Positions 51,328 to 60,043 of a DNA stretch of 62,683 nucleotides are shown one piece after another. A model generated the notes under the pieces. It made no database searches, was not told the DNA's origin, and saw nothing but the letters and a program-made list of their open reading frames with translations. Both the position numbers and the translations under genes were made by a program. Origin of the DNA: JBHJGU01 sp050331475 (GTDB lineage Bacteria > Pseudomonadota > Alphaproteobacteria > Caulobacterales > Maricaulaceae); NCBI GenBank assembly GCA_050331475.1, contig JBHJGU010000124.1, positions 1-62,683 of the forward strand, read 5' to 3'. Numbering within the stretch: the first letter of the stretch is position 1; each line of letters opens with the position of its first letter.

Positions 51328-51909
51328 ATGACCGCCGCCCCGAAACTCATGACGGCTGATGAATTCCTCGTCTGGTGTCTCGACCAAGACGATAAATGGG
51401 AATTGGTGGGCGGCGTTCCCGTGCGCCCCAGCGCCATGACCGGGGCCACCCAACGCCACGACCAGATCGTTGTGAATATGATTGTTTGCCTGGGCAACCG
51501 CCTTCGTGGCCAACCCTGTCGGCCGACTACCGACGACGTCGCCTTTAAAGCCGTCAATGGCGACGTCCTCCGGCCCGACGTTACGGTGGAGTGCGGTGGT
51601 GATCCCGACACCAGCCTGGCCAGCCGCGATCCGCGGGTGGTGGTTGAGGTGCTTTCGCCCTCAACCCGCCAGGTCGACCTGATCCGGAAACTCGAAGCCT
51701 ATAAGGCCCATCCGGGTTTGCGCCACATCGTGATGATCGAGCCGGATCGGATCGAGGTGTTGATTTGGAGCCGTCCGGAGGCCGACACGCCCTGGGCTCT
51801 GGCGACGCTCACCGATCTGGATGCGGACTTGGCGTTCGACGCGCTCGATATCCGCGTGCCTCTGAGCGAGGTTTATGACCGCATCGCGTTTGAGGACGTC
51901 ACGACATGA
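51328..51909 (+). CDS. Uma2-family (DUF820) restriction-endonuclease-fold protein, copy 1
   Basis: 193 residues from ATG 51328. The PD-(D/E)xK fold of the Uma2 family is visible: MTADEFLVWCLDQDDKWELVGG, then RPDVTVEC, VVVEVLSPSTRQVDLIRKLEAY with Asp, Glu and Lys of the active-site pattern, and LRHIVMIEPDRIEVLIW. Uma2 proteins are abundant, of unknown role, often in tandem and possibly linked to mobile DNA. It overlaps the second copy by four bases. The N-terminal 15 residues of the two copies are nearly identical also at the DNA level. Confidence 0.85.
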   Translation: MTAAPKLMTADEFLVWCLDQDDKWELVGGVPVRPSAMTGATQRHDQIVVNMIVCLGNRLRGQPCRPTTDDVAFKAVNGDVLRPDVTVECGGDPDTSLASRDPRVVVEVLSPSTRQVDLIRKLEAYKAHPGLRHIVMIEPDRIEVLIWSRPEADTPWALATLTDLDADLAFDALDIRVPLSEVYDRIAFEDVTT

Positions 51910-52523
51910 CCGCTGCCCCCAAACTCATGACCGCAGATGAATTCCTCGTCTGGTGTTTGACCCAAGACGGCCGCTGGGAACTCGTGGGCGGCGTGCCCGT
52001 GCGCACGGACTTAGCGGTGGATTTCGCCGCGACCGGTGAACCTATCGAGCTGATGACCGGCGCCACGCGTCGGCACGACAAAGTCGTTGTTAACATTTTG
52101 ATTGCGCTAGGAAACCGACTACGCGGCGGGCCCTGTCAGCCGCATACCGACGATGTCGCGTTTCGAGCGAGCGCGACCCACGTCCGTCGCCCGGACGTCA
52201 CGGTGGATTGCGCGAGCCAACCCGACGACCGCTTGGACAGCGATGATCCGCGGGCTGTGTTCGAAGTGCTCTCGCCCTCTACGCGTCAGATCGACCGCCT
52301 GGAAAAGCTTCAGATCTACCAGGCGGATCAGAGACTCCGCCATATCGTGTTGGTCGAACCGGCGGAGGTGAAACTGATGGTTTGGAGCCGACCTGATGCG
52401 TCGGCGGATTGGACGCTGAGCGTGCTCACGCGCGTTGAGGAGACTTTGGATTTGGACACCCTCAACGTCGTCGTCCCGCTCGCGGAGATCTATGACGGGC
52501 TCCCGATGGAACCCGAAGCGTAA
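51906..52523 (+). CDS. Uma2-family (DUF820) protein, copy 2
   Basis: 205 residues, tandem paralogue of the preceding gene with ATGA overlap. It keeps the nuclease pattern RPDVTVDC, VFEVLSPSTRQIDRLEKLQIY and LRHIVLVEPAEVKLMVW. Relative to copy 1 it has about a dozen extra residues after VGGVPVR (near residue 34, DFAATGEPIELMTG region), closer to the typical family length, so copy 1 may have lost this piece. Confidence 0.85.
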   Translation: MTAAPKLMTADEFLVWCLTQDGRWELVGGVPVRTDLAVDFAATGEPIELMTGATRRHDKVVVNILIALGNRLRGGPCQPHTDDVAFRASATHVRRPDVTVDCASQPDDRLDSDDPRAVFEVLSPSTRQIDRLEKLQIYQADQRLRHIVLVEPAEVKLMVWSRPDASADWTLSVLTRVEETLDLDTLNVVVPLAEIYDGLPMEPEA

Positions 52524-52581
52524 GGCGCGGCGAGGCCAAACGTGCTAAGCTCAATCACGTTGGGTTGGAAAGGGCGCGCGG

Positions 52582-53172
52582 GTGGATCCAAAAACCATCG
52601 CTCTTATCGAAGGCCATCCTGATCCCGCTGGCGGGCATTTGTGCCACGCGCTGGGCGACGCCTACGCGCAAGGCGCCGAGGCGAGCGGGTTCACCGTGCA
52701 TCGCCTCGCCTTGTCCCGGCTCGACATACCACTGATCCGCACGAAGGACGAGTTTGAGAGCGCCCCACCGCAGGACAGCGACATCGCGCGCGCGCAAGCC
52801 CAACTCGCCCAAGCTCAGCATTGGGTGTTTGTCTATCCGCTTTGGCTGGGGACCATGCCCGCGCTTCTGAAAGCGTTCTTGGAGCAGGTGACCCGCGGCG
52901 GTTTCGCGCTGACCGTCAACCCGGAGGGCGTGCCCAAGCCAGGACTGAAGGGCCACACCGCCCGGGTTGTCATCACCATGGGCATGCCCGCTTTCGCCTT
53001 CCGCTTGATGTTTGGCGCGGCGAGCTTGAAGACTCTGCAGTCCGGCATTTTGGGCTTTGCGTGGGTGCGGCCGGTGCGCGCCACATTGATCGGCGGCGTA
53101 GACGGGTTGAGCCCCAATAAAGCCGAGCTTTGGTTAGAGCGTGTGCGCGCGCTGGGCCGCGAGGGGCGGTAA
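52582..53172 (+). CDS. NAD(P)H-quinone reductase, flavodoxin-like fold
   Basis: 196 residues from a GTG start (MDPKTIALIEGHPDPAGGH). NQO/KefF-type signature: IEGHPDPAGGHLCHAL FMN-binding loop, HWVFVYPLWLGTMPALLKAFLEQV near residue 78, and the PGLKGHTARVVITMGMP segment. Two-electron reduction of quinones or related electrophiles in the cytoplasm is the family role. 84 bases before the ArsC-like gene. Confidence 0.88.
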   Translation: MDPKTIALIEGHPDPAGGHLCHALGDAYAQGAEASGFTVHRLALSRLDIPLIRTKDEFESAPPQDSDIARAQAQLAQAQHWVFVYPLWLGTMPALLKAFLEQVTRGGFALTVNPEGVPKPGLKGHTARVVITMGMPAFAFRLMFGAASLKTLQSGILGFAWVRPVRATLIGGVDGLSPNKAELWLERVRALGREGR

Positions 53173-53256
53173 GCCGCGGACGGGCGAGCGAAAGCGGGCT
53201 TGGCCAAGCCGGCCCTGTTGCTACATCTCCAAGCGACCAACAGGGGAGGGAACGCC

Positions 53257-53607
53257 ATGGGCCAGGTCGTGATTTGGCACAACAAGGGCTGCGGATCGTC
53301 GAAAAACGCGCTCGCCTATCTGCAGGACAAGGGCGTTGAGCCGGAACAATTCCTGTACATCAATGAAAAGACGGACGCCGCCGCCATCAAAGCCGTTATA
53401 GAGAAAGGCGGGATGAAGCCGTCGGACCTGCTCCGCCCGAAAGAAGCGATCGCCGAGGAACGGGGGCTCTATGCCGAGGACGCTGATGAGGACGCCATCC
53501 TGGCGGCTATGGCCGAACACGCTCGGCTGATCCAGCGCCCGGTGGTGATCACCGAAAAAGGCGCGGTGATCGCCCGGCCGAAAACCAAGATCGACGACAT
53601 TCTTTGA
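53257..53607 (+). CDS. arsC: Arsenate reductase (ArsC, glutaredoxin-dependent) or related Spx/ArsC-fold protein
   Basis: 116 residues from ATG 53257 with a strong ribosome site (GGGGAGGG). ArsC family pattern: IWHNKGCGSSKNALAYLQDKG with the catalytic Cys, KPSDLLRPKE and HARLIQRPVVITEKGAVIARP with the active-site Arg residues. The family reduces arsenate using glutaredoxin; there is no arsR, arsB or acr3 nearby, so it may instead be one of the ArsC-like proteins of other function. Stop overlaps the start of a longer open frame of the next gene. Confidence 0.85.
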   Translation: MGQVVIWHNKGCGSSKNALAYLQDKGVEPEQFLYINEKTDAAAIKAVIEKGGMKPSDLLRPKEAIAEERGLYAEDADEDAILAAMAEHARLIQRPVVITEKGAVIARPKTKIDDIL

Positions 53608-53651
53608 GTTTGGCGCGCGGGCTCCGGCTCGGTGCGCCTTGGGAGCGCCGC

Positions 53652-54260
53652 ATGATCAAGCTTGTCCTCGTCACGGCCCTTTGCCTCTTTAACTTGGGAG
53701 GCGTCGCCATGGCGACCGAAACCCCCGAATACACCGTGCTTGAGGCGGACGGCGCCTTTGAATTGCGCGCCTATGAGCCGATTATTGTCGCGGAAACCCA
53801 AGTGCGCGGCGGGCGGCGCGAGGCGGTCAATGGCGGGTTCCGCCGCTTGGCCGATTACATTTTCGGCGGCAATCAATCGGGCCAGAAAATCGCCATGACC
53901 TCTCCGGTAACCCAAGAATTGGGCGCAGAGGCGGCTTCCGATGCAGGCCCGGACACGGCCGAGGGTTGGAGGGTGGGCTTTCTCATGCCGAAGGAATACA
54001 CTCTCGACGCCCTGCCCACGCCTGAGGACACCGCAGTTCGGTTAACGGAAAAGCCCGCGCGCCGCATCGCGGCGGTCCAGTTTTCCGGCAATAATTCGGA
54101 CGACAAACTCGCAGACCATCTGAACGAATTGCGCGGCTGGATGGCTGAGCGCGGGCTTAAGCCCGCCGGTGCGCCGACGTTTGCTTATTATGATCCGCCT
54201 TGGACCTTGCCCTGGCTCAAGCGCAATGAGGTGCTGATCCCCGTGGTTGAGGACGCTTAA
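53652..54260 (+). CDS. SOUL family haem-binding protein, exported
   Basis: 202 residues from ATG 53652 (GGAG ribosome site); an open frame continues upstream to 53604. Signal MIKLVLVTALCLFNLGGVAMA. The SOUL pattern is complete: TPEYTVLEADGAFELRAYEPIIVAET, RLADYIFGGNQSGQKIAMTSPVTQE, VGFLMPKEYTLDALPTPED and AAVQFSGNNSDDKLADHLNELR. Haem or tetrapyrrole binding is inferred from the family. Confidence 0.9.
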   Translation: MIKLVLVTALCLFNLGGVAMATETPEYTVLEADGAFELRAYEPIIVAETQVRGGRREAVNGGFRRLADYIFGGNQSGQKIAMTSPVTQELGAEAASDAGPDTAEGWRVGFLMPKEYTLDALPTPEDTAVRLTEKPARRIAAVQFSGNNSDDKLADHLNELRGWMAERGLKPAGAPTFAYYDPPWTLPWLKRNEVLIPVVEDA

Positions 54261-54370
54261 CGCTGCCGTTTCCGCCCGCGAGCCCGATTTACTGCGCAAA
54301 CGGGGTTGATCGCGCGGACGGCGCGGGCGAGCTAGCTTGTCGAGAACAATGATAAGCACTGGAGCGCGCC

Positions 54371-54880
54371 ATGCCGGCTTCCGACCCGAGGCCCGCCACG
54401 GCCCATTTGGACGAGATCGAAGACGGCGGGTTGGAGCACGGCGCACGTTACGCCGCGCGCTGGAAGTCGCTGACCAACGCCATTAGCCTTTACCAAATTG
54501 GCGCCCGGCTGGTGTCCGTGCCCCCGGGCAAAACGGCCTGGCCGTTCCATCGCCATCTCGCCAATGAAGAGCTCTGCATCATCGTCTCCGGCGAGGGGGA
54601 GGCGCGGATCGGCGAGGAGCGCATCCCCGTGCGCGCGGGCCACGCCACCGCCCATCCGGAGCGGGGTCCGGCGCACCAATTGATCAACACTGGCCGCGAG
54701 CCTTTGGTCTATTGGTGCATCTCCACCATGATTGACCCAGACACGTTCGAGTATCCGGACAGCGGCAAATGGGGCGTCATTGGCGGGGACGCACCGCCTG
54801 GACGCCTTGGCCCGCGCGAGATCAGCGTCTGGTTCTACCCCGACAAGGCTGGGGTCGATTATTACGACGCCGAGGACTAG
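54371..54880 (+). CDS. Cupin domain protein
   Basis: 169 residues. The cupin core is at about 50-115: PPGKTAWPFHRHLANEELCIIVSGEGEARIGEERIPVRAGHATAHP, with the metal motif FHRHxxNEE and a second His in AHPERGPAHQL. Similar cupins are called small-molecule or sugar-binding and often of unknown role. The start ATG follows GGAG-like bases; 110 bases separate it from the SOUL gene. Confidence 0.85.
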   Translation: MPASDPRPATAHLDEIEDGGLEHGARYAARWKSLTNAISLYQIGARLVSVPPGKTAWPFHRHLANEELCIIVSGEGEARIGEERIPVRAGHATAHPERGPAHQLINTGREPLVYWCISTMIDPDTFEYPDSGKWGVIGGDAPPGRLGPREISVWFYPDKAGVDYYDAED

Positions 54881-54915
54881 CGTCGGCGCGGTTTCTCGGC
54901 TCAGGAGTTCCGCTT

Positions 54916-55716
54916 ATGTCTGAAGTCAGCCCCGTCATCCTTGACGCCTCCCCGGGCGGCGTCGCGGTGGTGATGCTCAACCGGCCCGAAAAGCACAACG
55001 CGTTCAACACCGAAATCATCGAGCAATTGTCCGACGCCTTTGAGACGCTGCGCGCGGCGGACCATGTGCGGGTGGTGTTTGTTCGCGGCTCGGGCAAGAG
55101 CTTTTCCGCCGGCGCGGACCTGACCTGGATGCGGGCGGCGGCCGACTACACCCACGACGAAAACGCCGCCGATGCGCTTAAGCTCGCGGAAATGCTCGAA
55201 CGACTGCATAGCCTGCCGCAAATGACCGTGGCGCTGGTCAATGGGGTCGCCATGGGCGGGGGAGCCGGCCTGGTCGCGGCGTGCGACATTGCGGTTGCGG
55301 TGAAGTCCGCGCAATTCCGCTTTTCGGAAGTGCGCTTAGGCCTCACCCCCGCAACGATCTCGCCCTATATCATTGAGGCGATCGGCGCGCGCAGGGCCAA
55401 AGCGCTGTTCGTCTCCGGCGAAGGCTTTGACGCGGCCTATGCGGAAAAAATTGGTCTGATCCAATACGTTGTCGAGGATCCAGAGGGGCTTGACGCGATG
55501 ATGAGCGAGCTAGCGGACTTGGCCTTCCACACCGCCCCCGGCGCCGTGGCGGACGCGAAAAAGCTGGTGCGCGATGTGGCCGGCGAACCCATCACCCATG
55601 CGCTTTTGGCGGACACCGCAAAACGGATCGCCGATCGCCGCGCCAGCGAAGAAGGCCGCGAAGGGCTCGCCGCATTCCTGGACAAACGCAGACCCAGCTG
55701 GTCGCCTGAACGATAA
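54916..55716 (+). CDS. Methylglutaconyl-CoA hydratase (enoyl-CoA hydratase family)
   Basis: 266 residues from ATG 54916 (CAGGAG site); the longer open frame from 54769 is inside the cupin gene. Crotonase fold: VVFVRGSGKSFSAGADLTWMR near residue 58, NGVAMGGGAGLVAACDIAVA near residue 110 and FRFSEVRLGLTPATISPYII near 133, with Glu in the oxyanion-helix region. Its immediate neighbour mccA and the presence of ivd and mccB support the leucine step 3-methylglutaconyl-CoA to HMG-CoA (LiuC). No HMG-CoA lyase is in the window. Confidence 0.9.
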   Translation: MSEVSPVILDASPGGVAVVMLNRPEKHNAFNTEIIEQLSDAFETLRAADHVRVVFVRGSGKSFSAGADLTWMRAAADYTHDENAADALKLAEMLERLHSLPQMTVALVNGVAMGGGAGLVAACDIAVAVKSAQFRFSEVRLGLTPATISPYIIEAIGARRAKALFVSGEGFDAAYAEKIGLIQYVVEDPEGLDAMMSELADLAFHTAPGAVADAKKLVRDVAGEPITHALLADTAKRIADRRASEEGREGLAAFLDKRRPSWSPER

Positions 55717-55797
55717 CGCCTCAGTGTGCGTCCCACGGCTCGCCAAGTCGAGACGTTCGGGCCATAACAGCGGCGGTCAAAGCCTTGAGGAAGCGTT

Positions 55798-57837
55798 ATG
55801 GTTCAGTCCGTCCTTGTCGCTAACCGCGGAGAAATCGCCGCCCGCGTGTTCCGCACCGCCGAACGGTTGGGCTTGCGGACGATTGCGGTGTTTTCCGATG
55901 CGGACGCCGGCGGGCTTCATGTGCGCGCCGCCCATGAGGCGATCCGGATTGGACCCGCGGCGGCGACCGAGAGCTATTTGAATATCGCCGCGCTGTTGGA
56001 TGCGGCGCGGAGCACGGGCGCGGACGCCGTCCATCCCCGCTACGGCTTTTTGTCCGAAAACCCGGACTTCGCCCAGGCGGTGATTGACGCCGGTTTGGTT
56101 TGGATCGGCCCCCGGCCGGACGCCATCCGCGCCATGGGCCGCAAAGACGAAGCCAAGGCGATTGTCTCGGCGGCCGGGGCGCCGGTGGTCCCCGGTTACC
56201 AGGGTGACGACCAGTCCTTGGCGCGCCTGCAGAAAGAAGCCGACGCCATCGGCTATCCGGTTCTGGTCAAAGCGGTCGCCGGGGGCGGGGGTAAGGGCAT
56301 GCGTCGGGTGGACCGGGCCGAGGACTTCGCCGACGCGCTGGGTTCCGCGCAACGGGAGTCCGCCAAAGCCTTTGCCGACGATCGGGTGTTGATCGAGAAA
56401 TTCATCCAAAATCCGCGCCATATCGAAGTTCAAGTGTTCGGCGACACCCACGGCGATATCGTGCATTTGTTCGAACGCGATTGTTCGGTCCAACGCCGCC
56501 ACCAGAAAGTGCTCGAAGAAGCGCCCGCGCCGGGCATGACTGAGGCCATGCGCGCGGCCATGACCCAAGCCGCGATCAAAGCCGCCAAAGCGGTCGACTA
56601 TGTGGGCGCGGGCACGGTGGAGTTCATCGTCGACGGTTCGGGTCCGCTGCGGCCTGACGGCTTTTGGTTCATGGAGATGAACACCCGGCTACAAGTGGAG
56701 CATCCGGTGACCGAAATGATCACCGGGATCGATCTAGTGGAATGGCAAATCCGGGTCGCCCAAGGCGAGGCCTTGCCGCTCAAACAAGACGAGATCGGTT
56801 TTACCGGCCACGCCATTGAGGGCCGGCTCTACGCGGAGGACCCCGCGACCGGGTTTCTGCCCTCGATCGGCGATTTAGAGCGCTTTGACCTGCCCGAGGA
56901 TGACTTTGGCGACGATTACGCCGCCCCCGCTGAACGGCCTTGTGTGCGCGTGGAGACGAGCGTGGAGCCCGGCGACACGGTCACCCCCCATTACGACGCT
57001 ATGATCGCCAAGCTTGTTGCTTCGGGCGACACCCGTGAGGAAGCGCTCGACGGGCTGATTGGCGCGCTCCAAGACGTTCGGGTTTGGCCGGTCAAAGTGA
57101 ACGCGGGTTTCATGGTTCGGTGTCTGCGCGATCCGGATTTTCGCGCCGGCGATGTGGAGACCGGCTTTATCGCGGCGCGCGAGACGGTTCTGAAACCGGC
57201 TCAGCCGGGGGCGGTGTTTGAAACCCTCGCCATTGCTGCGGTGTGCGCACGCGGCGTTTTCGATTTGGACCTAAAGCCGCGCGACCCTTGGGACGCGAGC
57301 GACGGGTTTCGGTTGAACGCGGAGCCACGGGTGTCTGTGGCCCTGACCGTGGAGGACGCGCGGTTCGATCTCATCTTGACCCCGTCGGACGAGGGTTGGC
57401 GGGTGCGCAGCCACGACGAGGCGGTGGAGATCATTCCGCTGGGCGGCGGGGTGCGGGAAGATCTCACCGAAGGCGAGGCGGTGTTGGAGGTTAACGGCGT
57501 CGAGCGCGTCGCGTCGTTCGAAATGCGTGCGGATGGCTTGCGGGTTTTCCTCGACGGTGAAGCGCTAGACTATGGCTGGCCGAACCCGGAAGCGGCGGCG
57601 GATGCGCTCGATGCGCCGCCGGAGATCAAAGCTCCCATGCCCGGCAAAGTGCTCGACGTCCGGGTCTCCGAAGGCGACGCTGTCGAGAAAGGGCAAACAC
57701 TCGTCGTGCTTGAGGCCATGAAAATGGAACACGCTTTGACCGCGGCGCGCGACGGTGTCGTTGAGGCGCTGCTTGCGACCAGCGGTGATCAGGTGGACGC
57801 GGGCGCGGCGTTGGTGCGGCTCAGCACAGCCGGGTAG
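55798..57837 (+). CDS. mccA: 3-methylcrotonyl-CoA carboxylase alpha subunit (biotin-containing)
   Basis: 679 residues. Biotin carboxylase domain (about 1-450): VLVANRGEIAARVFRTAERLG, HPRYGFLSENPDFAQAV, ATP loop KAVAGGGGKGMRRVD near residue 160, and FWFMEMNTRLQVEHPVTEM near 290. A linker and BT-like region follow, and the biotinyl domain ends the protein with biotin Lys about residue 642 in EAMKMEH. 82 bases separate it from the hydratase gene, and a ribosome site GAGGAAG precedes the ATG. Confidence 0.97.
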   Translation: MVQSVLVANRGEIAARVFRTAERLGLRTIAVFSDADAGGLHVRAAHEAIRIGPAAATESYLNIAALLDAARSTGADAVHPRYGFLSENPDFAQAVIDAGLVWIGPRPDAIRAMGRKDEAKAIVSAAGAPVVPGYQGDDQSLARLQKEADAIGYPVLVKAVAGGGGKGMRRVDRAEDFADALGSAQRESAKAFADDRVLIEKFIQNPRHIEVQVFGDTHGDIVHLFERDCSVQRRHQKVLEEAPAPGMTEAMRAAMTQAAIKAAKAVDYVGAGTVEFIVDGSGPLRPDGFWFMEMNTRLQVEHPVTEMITGIDLVEWQIRVAQGEALPLKQDEIGFTGHAIEGRLYAEDPATGFLPSIGDLERFDLPEDDFGDDYAAPAERPCVRVETSVEPGDTVTPHYDAMIAKLVASGDTREEALDGLIGALQDVRVWPVKVNAGFMVRCLRDPDFRAGDVETGFIAARETVLKPAQPGAVFETLAIAAVCARGVFDLDLKPRDPWDASDGFRLNAEPRVSVALTVEDARFDLILTPSDEGWRVRSHDEAVEIIPLGGGVREDLTEGEAVLEVNGVERVASFEMRADGLRVFLDGEALDYGWPNPEAAADALDAPPEIKAPMPGKVLDVRVSEGDAVEKGQTLVVLEAMKMEHALTAARDGVVEALLATSGDQVDAGAALVRLSTAG

Positions 57838-57845
57838 GGCGGGAA

Positions 57846-58475
57846 GTGACCGAGCCGGAGCCTCCCTCGGAGATCGAGCGCTTGGCCGCGCACATGATGC
57901 GCACGGAACGCTTATTTCTACGGGTTTCCGTCTGGCAGACCGTCTTGTCCGTGGTGGGCGCCCTGATCGGCGTGCTCGCGCTTTATGCGGCGCTGACCGA
58001 AAGCGCCGAGGTGCGCAAGCAAACCGAAGCCGCCGTCTGGCCCTATCTGCAAGTGACGGTGTCAAATTTCGGCGGGCCGAACCCCCGCGGCGCCATCGTG
58101 GAGTTCTCGTTCACCAACGCCGGCGTCGGGCCCGCGCATTTGCGCGCCGTTCGGGTGACCGCGGACGGTCAAGCGCGGACGAGTTGGGAGGAGATCATGG
58201 CGCTCTCCGGCATCGAAGATGACCATGTGAACACCAACACCGTGTCCAATTACGTCTTTCAGCCCGGTGAGACGCTCGTCATGCTTGGCATCCGCACGCC
58301 GGCTTTCGCGGAGGCGTTTCTCGCCAACACAGCGGAGACCGGCAACGCGTATATCGATTATTGTTATTGCTCGATTTTCGACGCGTGCTGGCTGGCGGAC
58401 AGCCGGGTTTTGCCGATCATACCCAAGCCGGTCGCGCAATGCCCCGATTACGGCCCCGAGGCGTTTCAGGGCTGA
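57846..58475 (+). CDS. Membrane-anchored protein with Cys-rich YCYC tail, paralogue 1
   Basis: 209 residues from a GTG nine bases after mccA. One TM helix at about 29-50 (VSVWQTVLSVVGALIGVLALYAAL) with the rest probably periplasmic. The outer part is strand-rich (YLQVTVSNFGGPNPRGAIVEFSFTNAGVGPAHLRAVRVT), ending in a distinctive tail: YCYCSIFDACWLADSRV then QCPDYGPEAFQG, Cys173, Cys175, Cys181 and Cys199. The same tail ends the next gene. No function known to me; disulfide-bonded or metal-binding tail is inferred. Confidence 0.75.
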   Translation: MTEPEPPSEIERLAAHMMRTERLFLRVSVWQTVLSVVGALIGVLALYAALTESAEVRKQTEAAVWPYLQVTVSNFGGPNPRGAIVEFSFTNAGVGPAHLRAVRVTADGQARTSWEEIMALSGIEDDHVNTNTVSNYVFQPGETLVMLGIRTPAFAEAFLANTAETGNAYIDYCYCSIFDACWLADSRVLPIIPKPVAQCPDYGPEAFQG

Positions 58476-58751
58476 AAGAGCGTCGTAGCGGCGGTTATGG
58501 CGCGACCAATCAGTGTGACTGGGATCAAGATGCACCATACCCGAACCGCGCAGCAGGCGCGGCGAAAGGGATCTCACACCTGTAGACATTCACAAGAACG
58601 TAAACTATTTACTATCTCTGGTCGATTGCATCTATCTTGCACTGGGGGTTGCAAATCGGACTCGCTCTTGGAGCGAGGTCTAAGGGGGGCGCGGAAGAGG
58701 GGCGTCCAGTTTATAAAAGGGCAATAAAATATTTTTGGGATCGCTATAGAT
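58476..58751. other. 276-base AT-rich gap before the second YCYC gene
   Basis: No gene seen. It contains a 7-bp hairpin (CTCGCTC at 58661-58667 with GAGCGAG at 58671-58677) and becomes AT-rich from about 58590, ending in TATAAAAGGGCAATAAAATATTT-like runs just before the start at 58752. It may hold the promoter of the second gene. Confidence 0.4.
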
Positions 58752-59513
58752 ATGGGTCAGGAAGATACTTTTATAAAAATTCCGGTCGAAGCGGCAAGAC
58801 AGCTTGATGCGTCAAAGCGCGGTAATAACATTGCTCGTGCCTCAATGATTATTAGCTTATTTGCGTTTTTGGCTAGCGCCGGTACGACTTTATTTGCCTG
58901 GATGGAGGTCAACGAACTTCAGCAAGTTACAGATATTGCGACGCAAGAACTCGACGAACTCCGCAATCAAAACGAGATTGAGCAAGATGAAGTTGATCAA
59001 ATTAGAATTCAGAACAAACTAATTGAACTTCAACTTGAAGAATTGAACAAATATGTGGCGATTGAAGTTTTACCCTTGGTCGAGATGACCACAGTCGCCG
59101 GCGCGCAATCGTCCGAAACCGGGTCACAGTTCGATATCATGATGACCAATAATGGGCGCGGCGTCGGCCATTTGCGGTCTTTGCGTTTACAAGTTTATGG
59201 CGAAGTCCAATCGAGCTGGGCCGATGTCGCGCTGACCTTGGGTCACCCGGGCGCTAGTTTCGTCACCACAGACGTGGTCGATCGCGCTTTATTGGTGGGC
59301 GAACCGGTGCCGATGATCAGCGTACGCTCGGAAGGTCTGGCGCGGGCTCTGGCCCGGGCCATGACAGCCGATGACACCAATATCGCGTATTGTTACTGCT
59401 CTTTCTTTGACGACTGTTGGGTGGTGGACAGCGCACGCGGTTCGATGGAGCCCGAAGAGATCGAATCGCCCAATCAATGCCCGGCTTATGGCGAGGACAA
59501 CTTTCAAGGCTGA
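58752..59513 (+). CDS. Membrane-anchored coiled-coil protein with Cys-rich YCYC tail, paralogue 2
   Basis: 253 residues. TM helix about 30-50 (ASMIISLFAFLASAGTTLFAW), then a charged coiled coil about 51-100 (many Glu/Gln heptads), a strand-rich domain with TNNGRGVGHLRSLRLQVYG matching paralogue 1, and the tail YCYCSFFDDCWVVDS then QCPAYGEDNFQG (Cys214, 216, 222, 243). The 5' third (58752-59080) is AT-rich and the 3' part normal, so the gene looks mosaic: a new anchor and coiled coil joined to a resident domain. Confidence 0.75.
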   Translation: MGQEDTFIKIPVEAARQLDASKRGNNIARASMIISLFAFLASAGTTLFAWMEVNELQQVTDIATQELDELRNQNEIEQDEVDQIRIQNKLIELQLEELNKYVAIEVLPLVEMTTVAGAQSSETGSQFDIMMTNNGRGVGHLRSLRLQVYGEVQSSWADVALTLGHPGASFVTTDVVDRALLVGEPVPMISVRSEGLARALARAMTADDTNIAYCYCSFFDDCWVVDSARGSMEPEEIESPNQCPAYGEDNFQG

Positions 59514-59605
59514 TCCTTCGGGACCGGGCAGACGCCCGTCTTATCCACAGATCGTTGCGCGCTGGCCCCTGACCCCGACGATCGAGTCGCGCTAGATCAT
59601 CGAAT

Positions 59606-60043
59606 ATGAGTCTGCATTTGATCAAGCTGTGTGTCGGCGCGGAGACCCTCGACGACCTCGTTGACTGGCAAAACCGCTTAATGGGGGAGAAGCGCGCGCT
59701 CGGCGATTTCCCGGTCCCGGACCATGTGACCCGCATGGCGCCGCAACGGCGCGACGCTGTGCTGGACGGGGGTTCGATGTATTGGGTCATCAAACGCGTG
59801 ATCCAAGTCCGCCAACGCATTTTGGATTTGGAGACGTTTAAAGATAGCGACGGCGTGCAGCGCTGCCGCATCGTGCTGGATCCAACGCTGCACCCCACCC
59901 AGCCGCGGCCGAAACGGCCCTTTCAAGGGTGGCGTTATCTCAAGCCTGAGGACGCGCCTCGCGACTTGACCGATCCCGCTGCTGGGGGCTCGGAGCTGCC
60001 CGCGCCGCTGCGCCGGGAATTGTTAGAACTTGGCGCCTGGTAA
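59606..60043 (+). CDS. DUF1489 family protein
   Basis: 145 residues. The family N-terminus LHLIKLCVGAETLDDLVDWQ is followed by TRMAPQRRDAVLDGGSMYWVIKRVIQVRQRILDLE and the end FQGWRYLKPEDAPRDL. DUF1489 is conserved in alphaproteobacteria and unknown in function; it usually sits alone beside panC or similar genes. Converges with panC, sharing 21 bases. Confidence 0.9.
   Translation: MSLHLIKLCVGAETLDDLVDWQNRLMGEKRALGDFPVPDHVTRMAPQRRDAVLDGGSMYWVIKRVIQVRQRILDLETFKDSDGVQRCRIVLDPTLHPTQPRPKRPFQGWRYLKPEDAPRDLTDPAAGGSELPAPLRRELLELGAW

Noticed and set aside
58497..58727. 76-residue frame between the two YCYC genes
   Set aside because: No ribosome site, unlike any domain, and it spans a change in base composition and a hairpin.
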